64,000 nucleotides of DNA from Saccharopolyspora phatthalungensis (lineage in GTDB: Bacteria; Actinomycetota; Actinomycetes; Mycobacteriales; Pseudonocardiaceae), in the NCBI RefSeq assembly GCF_014203395.1, contig NZ_JACHIW010000001.1:992001-1056000 (forward strand). Direction: 5' to 3'. The position numbers were made by a program, and so were the translations under genes. The notes under the pieces are model-generated. The model did no database searches and was not told the DNA's origin. It worked only from the letters and a program-made list of their open reading frames with translations. Below, piece by piece: positions 57,417 to 64,000 of the stretch (the stretch's first letter is position 1; each line of letters opens with the position of its first letter).

Positions 57417-58403
57417 ATGAGTGCACAGTCTCCCGACCCGCAGACCACGGGCGCCCACGGCGTGGGCCTGGCCACCGTGACCGACGACGGCACGGTGCTG
57501 GACACCTGGTTCGCCACCGTCAAGCTCGGCGAGCCGGGCCAGTCCGGCACCGCCCGGCTGTCCGCCGAGCAGGCGGCCGAGTCCCTCGGCGAGGCCGGGG
57601 CCGCCCTGCTCGGGCGTGACGAGGCCCGCGGGGTCGAGGTCGTCGCGGTGCGCACCGAGATCGGTCGGCTCTCCGACCAGCCGGTCGACGCGCACGATGT
57701 CTACTTGCGCCTGCACCTGCTGTCGCACCGGCTGGTCCGCCCGCACGGGCAGAACCTCGACGGGATGTTCGGCTTGCTCGCCAACGTCGTGTGGACCAAC
57801 CACGGCCCGTGCCCGGTGGAAGGCTTCGAGGCGACCCGGCTGCGGCTGCGGGCGCGCGGCACGGTCACCGTTTACAGCATCGACAAGTTCCCGCGCATGG
57901 TCGACTACGTCGTGCCGTCCGGGGTCCGCATCGGTGACGCCGACCGGGTCCGGCTGGGCGCGCACCTCGCCAGCGGCACCACGGTGATGCACGAAGGCTT
58001 CGTCAACTTCAACGCCGGCACCCTGGGCGCGTCGATGGTGGAGGGCCGGGTCTCGGCCGGCGTCGTCGTCGGCGACGGCTCGGACGTCGGAGGCGGCGGC
58101 TCGATCATGGGCACCCTCTCCGGCGGCGGCAAGGAGGTCATCTCCATCGGCGAGCGCTGCCTGATCGGCGCCAACGGCGGGGTGGGCATCTCGCTCGGCG
58201 ACGACTGCGTGGTGGAAGCGGGCCTGTACATCACGGCGGGCACCAAGGTCACGCTGCCGGACGGCACCATCACCAAGGCGCTCGAACTTTCCGGTTCCGA
58301 CGGCGTGCTGTACCGCCGCAACTCCACCACCGGGGCGGTCGAGGTCACGACTCGCACCGGCGGCAAGGTGGAGCTGAACGCGGCACTGCACGCCAACGAC
58401 TGA
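57417..58403 (+). CDS. dapD: 2,3,4,5-tetrahydropyridine-2,6-dicarboxylate N-succinyltransferase
   Basis: The 328-residue protein has the actinobacterial DapD pattern: N-terminal alpha/beta part, then hexapeptide-repeat left-handed helix ([40 protein letters not shown]). It has [20 protein letters not shown] and [19 protein letters not shown]. It uses succinyl-CoA to acylate the tetrahydrodipicolinate intermediate toward lysine. ATG 57417 is in MSAQSPDPQ. Confidence 0.93.
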   Translation: MSAQSPDPQTTGAHGVGLATVTDDGTVLDTWFATVKLGEPGQSGTARLSAEQAAESLGEAGAALLGRDEARGVEVVAVRTEIGRLSDQPVDAHDVYLRLHLLSHRLVRPHGQNLDGMFGLLANVVWTNHGPCPVEGFEATRLRLRARGTVTVYSIDKFPRMVDYVVPSGVRIGDADRVRLGAHLASGTTVMHEGFVNFNAGTLGASMVEGRVSAGVVVGDGSDVGGGGSIMGTLSGGGKEVISIGERCLIGANGGVGISLGDDCVVEAGLYITAGTKVTLPDGTITKALELSGSDGVLYRRNSTTGAVEVTTRTGGKVELNAALHAND

Positions 58404-58422
58404 CCTTTCCAGCGGCACCGGC

Positions 58423-58463
58423 TGCGGGGCGTCTTCGCCCACACAGGTCGAAGACGCCCCGCA
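58423..58463 (+). terminator. strong 15-bp hairpin after dapD
   Basis: Arms TGCGGGGCGTCTTCG (58423-58437) and CGAAGACGCCCCGCA (58449-58463) are perfect complements with an 11-base loop, 20 bases past the dapD stop. This is the strongest terminator-like hairpin in the window. Confidence 0.85.
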
Positions 58464-58549
58464 CTCCTCATCCCGATCTGGATCACCGCGGCGCTGGTTT
58501 CCGCTGGATGGACCAGGCATGCCGAGGTCGATCGGGTTTATCATTGGCA

Positions 58550-59491
58550 ATGGCTACGAGCTGGCAACAGCGAGACCTCACCAATGCCGTCGGACTTGCC
58601 GCCGAGCCCGTGACGGCCGGTCGACAGGCTCCCATCGCCGAGCACATCCGGTCGGGATTGGACACCCGGTTGCGCGCGTTGATCGCGCACGATCCCGGCA
58701 CCCGGCTGGGCGAAGATCCCGAAGAGCTGCACCAGATGCGGGTGTCGGTGCGCCGAATGCGCGCGATGCTGCGGTCCGGTCGTCCCTTCCTAGACCGGAA
58801 CTGGTCGGAACCGCTGCGTGCCGAGCTCGGCTGGCTGGGCCGCGAGCTGGGTCCGGTCCGCGATCTCGACGTGCTGCTGGAGCGGCTGCGCACGGAGATC
58901 GCCGACTTCCCGGTCGACGAGCGCGCCGCGGCGGCCCGGTTGATCTCCGGCTTGGAGACCGAGCACGGCCAGGCCCGGACCGAAATGCTCGCCGCGCTGG
59001 ACAGCGATCGGTATCTGGCCTTGGTGCGCTCGATCGCCAAAGCGCTCCGCACCGAACTGCCGGCACCGGAATCCGATGTGGACAGTTCGCGCGAACTACG
59101 CAGGCTGGTACGCCGCCAGTTCCGCAAGCTCCGCAAATCCGTGGCGGAACTGCCGGATGAACCCACCGACGAGCAGCTGCACATGCTCCGCATCCTGGGC
59201 AAGCGGGTGCGCTACACCGCGGAACTGGCGCAACCCATCTTCGGCAAGCCGATGCGGCGGCTGATCAAGGCGGCGCAGCGGTTCCAGGACGTGCTCGGAG
59301 AGCACCAAGACGCGTGCGTTGCCGAGGAGCGCGTCCGCGGTCTGCTGAGCGACCTCGGCGAGGACGTCGACATCGCGGTCGGCTTCGTAGCCGGCCGCCT
59401 CGTCGAGCGAGAAGAGGCACGCAAAGCAGCCCGCCGTGCTCAATGGCGGCCGACCTGGGACGCCTTCACCGAGGCGGCATCGAAGATCTGA
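58550..59491 (+). CDS. CHAD-domain protein
   Basis: The 313-residue helical protein has conserved basic/His positions of the CHAD family: LHQMRVSVRRMRAML, LGWLGRELGPVRDLDV, LRILGKRVRYTAEL and FQDVLGEHQDACVA. CHAD domains bind polyphosphate; there is no attached CYTH triphosphatase here. ATG 58550. It is convergent with dapC. A role in phosphate storage or granules is inferred from the family only. Confidence 0.92.
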   Translation: MATSWQQRDLTNAVGLAAEPVTAGRQAPIAEHIRSGLDTRLRALIAHDPGTRLGEDPEELHQMRVSVRRMRAMLRSGRPFLDRNWSEPLRAELGWLGRELGPVRDLDVLLERLRTEIADFPVDERAAAARLISGLETEHGQARTEMLAALDSDRYLALVRSIAKALRTELPAPESDVDSSRELRRLVRRQFRKLRKSVAELPDEPTDEQLHMLRILGKRVRYTAELAQPIFGKPMRRLIKAAQRFQDVLGEHQDACVAEERVRGLLSDLGEDVDIAVGFVAGRLVEREEARKAARRAQWRPTWDAFTEAASKI

Positions 59492-59628
59492 CGGGCACCT
59501 TTCCCTGGTGCAGGCCCGTGAGGACGTCGGGCGCTATCGCACCTGACGCAATCACGGCGCCTGACCGGCCCACGAACAGCACACCGACAGCCGACCGGAC
59601 AGAACCCGCGCCGTGCCGGAAGCTCCGA

Positions 59629-60765
59629 TCACTCACCCAGGCGCTTGGCGGCTGCGGCGATGCGCTCGTCGGTCGCCGTCAGGGCGATGCGGACGTGGCG
59701 GTCGCCGCCTGGGCCGTAGAAGGTGCCCGGCGCCACGAGAATTCCCCGCCGTGCCAACCAATCCACCGTCTGCCACGCATCGTCGCCGCGGGTCGCCCAC
59801 AGGTACAGGCCCGCTTGCGAATGATCGATGCGGAACCCGGCCGCCTCCAGCGCGGGCCGCAGCACAGCCCGCCGCGCCGCGTAGAGCTCGCGCTGCACAC
59901 CCACGTGAACGTCGTCGCTCAGCGCGGCGGTGATCGCTTCCTGCACCGGACGCGGAACAATCATCCCGGCGTGCTTGCGCACCTCCAGCACGCGGCTCAC
60001 CAGCTCCGGATCGCCGGTGACGAACCCGGCGCGATACCCCGCCAGGTTCGAAGACTTCGACAGCGAATGCACGGCTAGCACACCGCGGAAGTCGGAGCAC
60101 ACCGAGGGATGCAGCACCGACACCGGTTCGGCGTCCCACCCGAGCGCGAGATAGCACTCGTCGGACGCCACCACCGCACCGCGCTCCCGCGCCGCGCGGA
60201 TCGAGTCGGCGAGCTGCTGCGCGTCCAGCACCTGACCAGTCGGGTTGGACGGGGAATTGAGCCACTGCAACGCCGTTCCGGCCGGAGGTGGTTCGCCTGG
60301 CGCTAGCCGGACGACCTCGGCGCCGGCGATCTTCGCGCCGACCTCGTAGGTCGGGTAGGCCAGCTCCGGGATCGCGACGATGTCACCCGCCCGGACGCCG
60401 AGCAATGTCGGCAACCACGCCACCAGCTCCTTCGAGCCGATGGTCGGCAGCACGGCGTCGGGCTCCAGCCCGGAGACCCCGTGGCGTCGCCGCAACGCGG
60501 CGACCGCGGCCTCGCGGAGCTGCGGGGTGCCGTGCGTGGCCGGGTAACCCGGCTGGTCGGCGACTGCCGACAAGGCCCGTTGCAGGTTCGCAGGCACCGG
60601 GTCGACCGGCGTGCCGACCGACAGGTTGACGATGCCGTCCGGGTGTGACTGGGCCGTGGCGGTCTGGCGCGCCAGCGAGTCCCACGGGAAGTCCGAGAGC
60701 TGCGGGCCCCGAAGACCCGAGCCGGGCCCGGACGCGATGGCGTCCGGGCCGGACGCGGAGCTCAT
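59629..60765 (-). CDS. dapC: succinyldiaminopimelate aminotransferase DapC
   Basis: The 378-residue type I PLP aminotransferase has NLSVGTPVDPVP, ELAYPTYEVGAKIAGAEVV, LNSPSNPTGQ, SDECYLALGW and the PLP lysine in HSLSKSSNLAGYRAGF. It makes N-succinyl-diaminopimelate with glutamate as donor. ATG 60765 overlaps the ferredoxin stop by four bases. Rv1177-Rv1178 of mycobacteria show the same fdx-dapC pair. Confidence 0.93.
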   Translation of the reverse strand: MSSASGPDAIASGPGSGLRGPQLSDFPWDSLARQTATAQSHPDGIVNLSVGTPVDPVPANLQRALSAVADQPGYPATHGTPQLREAAVAALRRRHGVSGLEPDAVLPTIGSKELVAWLPTLLGVRAGDIVAIPELAYPTYEVGAKIAGAEVVRLAPGEPPPAGTALQWLNSPSNPTGQVLDAQQLADSIRAARERGAVVASDECYLALGWDAEPVSVLHPSVCSDFRGVLAVHSLSKSSNLAGYRAGFVTGDPELVSRVLEVRKHAGMIVPRPVQEAITAALSDDVHVGVQRELYAARRAVLRPALEAAGFRIDHSQAGLYLWATRGDDAWQTVDWLARRGILVAPGTFYGPGGDRHVRIALTATDERIAAAAKRLGE

Positions 60766-61082
60766 TCGCCCTGCGGGGGCAGGCTGGTGATGGGCTCGAC
60801 GTCTTTGTTGACCTTGCCCACCTTCGCCGCACCGCCCGGCGAGCCCAGTTCCTCGAAGAAGTCCGCGTTCGCCTTGGTGTAGGCGGCCCACTCCTCCGGC
60901 ACGTCGTCCTCGTAGTAGATGGCCTCCACCGGGCAGACCGGTTCGCAGGCACCGCAGTCGACGCACTCATCGGGGTGGATGTAGAGCATCCGCCCGCCCT
61001 CGTAGATGCAATCGACAGGGCATTCCTCAATGCATGCCTTGTCGAGCACGTCGACGCAGGGCTCGGCGATCACGTAGGTCAC
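60762..61082 (-). CDS. fdxA: 7Fe ferredoxin (FdxA/FdxC type)
   Basis: The 106-residue protein has C9, C17 and C21 of the first site (PCVDVLDKACIEECPVDC) and a CxxCxxCxxxCP set at C40, C43, C46 and C50 (ECVDCGACEPVCP). This is the [3Fe-4S][4Fe-4S] pattern, and an extended C-terminus follows. It carries electrons, probably to P450s or other oxidoreductases. GTG 61082 follows AGGAGAG. Upstream of dapC with ATGA overlap. Confidence 0.93.
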   Translation of the reverse strand: MTYVIAEPCVDVLDKACIEECPVDCIYEGGRMLYIHPDECVDCGACEPVCPVEAIYYEDDVPEEWAAYTKANADFFEELGSPGGAAKVGKVNKDVEPITSLPPQGE

Positions 61083-61534
61083 GGTTGCTCTCCTGCTCGA
61101 AGCGTTGTCCTGATCGCGCGCAGGAATCTCCCGACGCGACTGCTGACAGTATCCCTCGTACCCACCCTGGACATGTAACTGGTCCCACAGCACGGGAGCC
61201 GAGCCGACTCTACGACTGTGGGTTAACGGCGTAAACCACTGCGTCCCAGCCATTGCACGCCTAGCCTCGCAACCTTGCGCAGAGCGGATCTCTCGACCAG
61301 GTAGCCGCCCACCGACGACGCTGCCGAGCAGCTCGCGGAAGCGGGCGCTTGTCGAGTACCCAATCGATGCGCCCAGCGTACGTGCCATTCGCCACACCGT
61401 GCGCGCGACGGCGTTCGACGTCGGCCGTACTCGCGGCGCGAGGCGTCGATGTCGCGGTCGCGCGAACGAACGGGCGCAGCGGCGATCCGCTCGTCGGTCA
61501 GCACCTCAGCCAACGGGGTTCCCCGGGCTCACGT
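61083..61534. other. 452-base region upstream of fdxA with possible gene remnant
   Basis: It should contain the fdxA promoter. Apart from the frameshifted small frame reported separately at 61223-61388, no supported gene is seen. Confidence 0.4.
61223..61388 (-). pseudogene. candidate frameshifted small protein gene
   Basis: One frame from ATG 61388 reads MARTLGASIGYSTSARFREL and then LGSVVGG. After a one-base shift in the run GGTGGGCGGC the other frame continues YLVERSALRKVARLGVQWLG and ends in TAA at 61223. Joined, they give a sensible ~53-residue basic helical protein; apart, each looks non-coding. This may be a pseudogene or a one-base sequence error. I recognise no family. Confidence 0.3.
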
Positions 61535-61894
61535 CTAGGCGTGCCTACCCATCGCGATTCCGAGCATCAGGGCGCTCGGCAAGGCACCGCCGCCGATCAG
61601 CAGCAGCGTGCGCCAGTCGGCGCCGAGCAACACTATGTCGCCGCCCGGCCCGAAGACGCCGAACACGAAGACCGTCACGAACCACACCAACAACGGTGCC
61701 CCGGCCACCCGCCGCCGCGGCGAGATCCGCGCGGCCTCGGCCACCAGCAGGGGCGTGGTCACAGCCGCGAGCGCGGCTGTGATCGGGAACTGCACGGCAC
61801 CGATGTAGGAAGGGAGGTAGAGCAACTCGATCACGGCCAGCAGCACGGCATCTAACAGCAGGAAGCCGAACAACACGCGATCACGCGCGGTCAC
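61535..61894 (-). CDS. four-helix membrane protein coupled to mshB
   Basis: The 119-residue protein has about four membrane segments (VLFGFLLLDAVLLAVIELLYL, QFPITAALAAVTTPLLVA, LLVWFVTVFVFGVFGPGG, TLLLIGGGALPSALMLGIAM). Its GTG start overlaps the mshB stop by four bases. A membrane protein follows mshB in mycobacteria as well (Rv1171). Function unknown. Confidence 0.85.
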   Translation of the reverse strand: MTARDRVLFGFLLLDAVLLAVIELLYLPSYIGAVQFPITAALAAVTTPLLVAEAARISPRRRVAGAPLLVWFVTVFVFGVFGPGGDIVLLGADWRTLLLIGGGALPSALMLGIAMGRHA

Positions 61895-62802
61895 CGGTCG
61901 TCCACCGGTTCGGTACCGCTCACCCCGAGCCCGCCGAACAGGTCCGTCTGGCAGCCCTGCGGATCACCCGTCGCCAACACGTAGTGCTCGGTGGTCACGA
62001 TCGGATTCGCGACGCCGTTGGACAACGCATACGCCGCGACACCGTCGCCGTTGTGCCACTGTTCCAGCCACACCTTGACCTGGGTGCCGTGTGCGCGCAG
62101 GGCGCTGATCTTGGCGGGCAGATGCTCGGACACATCGACGACCGTGGTGATCGAGTCGTCCGCGACGCTGGCCAGCTCGTGCAGCCCGGGTAGTTCGAAG
62201 GGCATGCCCTCGGCCTGCGCCAATCCGGCGAGGCCCTTCGCGAGCGTGTCGCGCGAAGGGACGGCGTAGAACACCCGTTGCACGTCGGGCACCTTCGCCG
62301 CCGCCGCGACCGTCACCTCGTGGGCGCGGATGTGGTCCGGGTGGCCGTAACCGCCGTCGGCGGCATAGCTGACCACCACCTGCGGCTTCACCTCGCGCAG
62401 CACCGCTTCCAACGCGTCGGTCTGCTCCTGCAGATCGCCGATGGCGAAGGCGCGCGGGTGGGCGTGTGGCAGGGCACCGGCCTGGCCGGGCTGCTCCCAG
62501 AGCATCCCGGAGTCGCGCCACCGGCCAATGCCGCCGAGGAACCGGTGATCGGCTACCCGCAGCGCGGCGCAGGCCGAGCGCAGCTCGCCGACCCGGTAAC
62601 CGCCGAGCTGGTCGGCCTGATCCGAGGCCAGGCCGCGCAGGCTTTCCGGGATGACCTCACCTTCCTCGCCGAGGGTGCAGGTCACCACCGCCACCTGCAC
62701 ACCGCGGGCGGCGTAGCGGGCGATCGTCCCGCCGGTCCAGAGGGTCTCGTCGTCTGGGTGCGCGTGCACCAGCAGCAACCTCGGTGGGGCCGTCAGCGTC
62801 AC
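61891..62802 (-). CDS. mshB: mycothiol deacetylase MshB
   Basis: The 303-residue protein has the LmbE-type zinc site AHPDDE (H15, D18) and the distal HPDH in GGYGHPDHIRAHE. Specific MshB features such as WTGGTIARYAARGVQVAVVT are present. It deacetylates GlcNAc-inositol in mycothiol synthesis. Other LmbE-like proteins (Mca) are similar, but length and linkage to the small membrane protein favour MshB. Start codon at 62802. Confidence 0.9.
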   Translation of the reverse strand: MTLTAPPRLLLVHAHPDDETLWTGGTIARYAARGVQVAVVTCTLGEEGEVIPESLRGLASDQADQLGGYRVGELRSACAALRVADHRFLGGIGRWRDSGMLWEQPGQAGALPHAHPRAFAIGDLQEQTDALEAVLREVKPQVVVSYAADGGYGHPDHIRAHEVTVAAAAKVPDVQRVFYAVPSRDTLAKGLAGLAQAEGMPFELPGLHELASVADDSITTVVDVSEHLPAKISALRAHGTQVKVWLEQWHNGDGVAAYALSNGVANPIVTTEHYVLATGDPQGCQTDLFGGLGVSGTEPVDDR

Positions 62803-62967
62803 CGGCCCAGCCTAATGTGCGGCATGCACCACACAACGCACGGTAGCGGCATTACCCCGAACGTCCGTATCGAAGCGTCGCGAACGGATCATCAAAAGGC
62901 GCCAAACGGGACGGAAGCGGTACGTCGCCGAGCCGCACGAACGGGCGTCTTTCCTGCTCACGTGCTG

Positions 62968-63006
62968 CGGGCCTGCCGGGTAGTCGCAGCTACCCGAGCA
63001 GGCCCG
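62968..63006 (-). terminator. long hairpin after the lpqW-like gene
   Basis: CGGGCCTGC-C-GGGTAG (62968-62983) pairs with CTACCC-GA-GCAGGCCCG (62990-63006) around a 6-base loop. It lies 23 bases beyond the lipoprotein stop and is a likely terminator. Confidence 0.75.
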
Positions 63007-63028
63007 GAACGTTCACTGGCAGCGAGCG

Positions 63029-64000
63029 TCAATAGCCGTCTTTATCGGCGGGCGTTCCGACCCACTGGGCAGCGGTGGAGAACGGCCCGGACAGGCCGTT
63101 GCCCGGCTGGACCCCGCTGACCTCCCGGCGCAGCGCCATCACCTGCGCCTGCTGATACAACGGGAGCGCGACCGCGTCCCGCCACAGCACCGATTCGACG
63201 TCCGCCGACGCCTTCGGGAACGGCACCTGCCCGGTCACCGCCGCGTCGATAGTCGGCTGCAACAGCGGGTCGCAGAACCCGGCATCGTTGTGCGGGAACG
63301 GTTTTTCGCTGTCCGGAGCCACGCCCGGACAGCCGTAGGAAGAGGCCATCATCCCCGCCGGGTCGCCGCCGGCCGGACGCGGCGCGATCGCCATGTCCAC
63401 CGAGCCCGCCCCACTGGAATCCCCGGAGCGCGGGTTGGCGGCCAGCGTTTCGCCGAAGAGCTGATCACCGGTCGGCGTTACCACCGTCGCCTGGATCCCC
63501 TGGTCCCGCAGCTGGCGCGCGGCCGCCTCGGCGATCCGGATGTACGACTCGTGCTCGAACGGCGCCGCGATGACCAGGTTCAGCGGGCGGCCGTCCCGCA
63601 ACCACGCCCCGCCGCTGCGCTGGTACCCGGCCTCGTTGAGCAGCCGCTCGACCTGCGCGGGATCCGGTTGGTTCGGCAGCCCCGGCTCGGTCGGCGTGTA
63701 GCCGCGCTCGGACGGCGCGAGCACCTGGGCGTGCGCCTGGAGCTGCTCGGCCGGACCGCCGCCGGTGCCGGCTTCGATCAACGCGGGCCGGTCGAGCGCC
63801 GCGAGGACCGCTTGGCGCACCTTGACGTCGGCCAGGGCTCGGCTGTCCTGCCGCAGCAGGACTTCCATCGTCGCCGGACGGGGCACGGTGATCAGCTGCA
63901 CCGCGTTGCCGAGGTCCCGCAGCGACTGCATCGTGCCCCGGTCCGCGCCGAAGACCGCGAGGTGGCTGTCACCGCTGCGCAACGCTTCGACCTGGCGAGC
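63029..64000 (-). CDS. lpqW: LpqW-like family 5 solute-binding lipoprotein (partial)
   Basis: The C-terminal ~323 residues of an SBP_bac_5-type protein are visible and the N-terminus lies beyond the right edge. VRQAVLAALDRPALIEAGTG, PDPAQVERLLNEAGYQRSGG and RDAVALPLYQQAQVMAL are typical of DppA/OppA-like proteins. LpqW of mycobacteria is a non-transport member that tunes phosphatidylinositol mannoside and lipoarabinomannan synthesis and lies near mshB. Genome position supports this over an oligopeptide importer, because no permease genes follow. Confidence 0.8.
   Translation of the reverse strand, partial: ARQVEALRSGDSHLAVFGADRGTMQSLRDLGNAVQLITVPRPATMEVLLRQDSRALADVKVRQAVLAALDRPALIEAGTGGGPAEQLQAHAQVLAPSERGYTPTEPGLPNQPDPAQVERLLNEAGYQRSGGAWLRDGRPLNLVIAAPFEHESYIRIAEAAARQLRDQGIQATVVTPTGDQLFGETLAANPRSGDSSGAGSVDMAIAPRPAGGDPAGMMASSYGCPGVAPDSEKPFPHNDAGFCDPLLQPTIDAAVTGQVPFPKASADVESVLWRDAVALPLYQQAQVMALRREVSGVQPGNGLSGPFSTAAQWVGTPADKDGY

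Noticed and set aside
63029..64000. Oligopeptide ABC importer binding protein
   Set aside because: No permease or ATPase genes are adjacent downstream and mshB linkage fits LpqW better, though the fold is shared.

Overview
The window is high-GC DNA from a mycothiol-making actinobacterium. Actinobacterial markers are adnAB-type nuclease-helicases, moeZ, DUF3107, DUF3117 and DUF3152 proteins, a SigE/RseA/HtrA/TatB cluster, an LpqY-SugABC-type sugar importer, mshB and an lpqW-like lipoprotein. Start codons are often GTG, genes are dense, and intergenic hairpins lack U-tracts. The family is most likely Pseudonocardiaceae and a Saccharopolyspora-like genus is a reasonable guess, but no rRNA is present to prove it. 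No rRNA, tRNA, CRISPR array, IS element or prophage was seen. The window looks like chromosome core.

Layout. 0-16 kb: adnB (cut by the left edge), adnA, an alkyltransferase-like protein, a HemD-like protein, a TIGR02569 protein, moeZ, a DUF3152 protease-like protein, an alpha/beta hydrolase, a TetR regulator, DUF3107, a ferritin-like protein, a DEAD-box helicase and a beta-propeller membrane protein. From memory this matches the Mycobacterium tuberculosis Rv3201c-Rv3212 order. 16-19.4 kb: a RecB-like Fe-S nuclease, a PHP phosphoesterase, a PH-domain membrane protein, a small membrane protein and a NUDIX hydrolase. 19.6-46 kb: corA with a structured, uORF-containing leader, two small genes, a CAP protein, the sugar ABC operon, a stress-17M-like protein, a giant patatin, a CitE-like lyase, an MgtE-domain/DUF1003 pair, NUDIX and MarR genes, mrp, an O-methyltransferase, sigE-rseA, htrA, tatB, a divergent MFS/LysR pair, pepA and DUF3117. 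This resembles the Rv1239c-to-Rv1211 order. 46-64 kb: an enoyl-CoA hydratase, tag, SRPBCC, DivIVA-like and PadR genes, folP2 with two LOG-like genes, a band-7 protein, dapE, a type VII secretion-like cassette, dapD, a CHAD protein, dapC-fdxA, mshB with a membrane protein, and an lpqW-like lipoprotein cut by the right edge.

How genes work together. dapD, dapC and dapE are the succinylase-branch steps to meso-diaminopimelate and lysine. SigE, RseA, HtrA and TatB form an envelope-stress and export group. The four-gene ABC operon imports a disaccharide, probably trehalose. AdnA-AdnB is the double-strand-break resection machine. MshB makes mycothiol.

Most unusual items: (1) a cassette of EspC-like protein, WXG-alpha/beta hydrolase, overlapping lipoprotein and lipoprotein paralogue, whose layout resembles a type VII lipase effector with lipoprotein immunity; (2) a 23-codon uORF with a near-perfect Shine-Dalgarno and a stop codon in the loop of a long hairpin ahead of corA; (3) a palindromic repeat family that doubles as terminator, stop codon and C-terminal tail of several genes.
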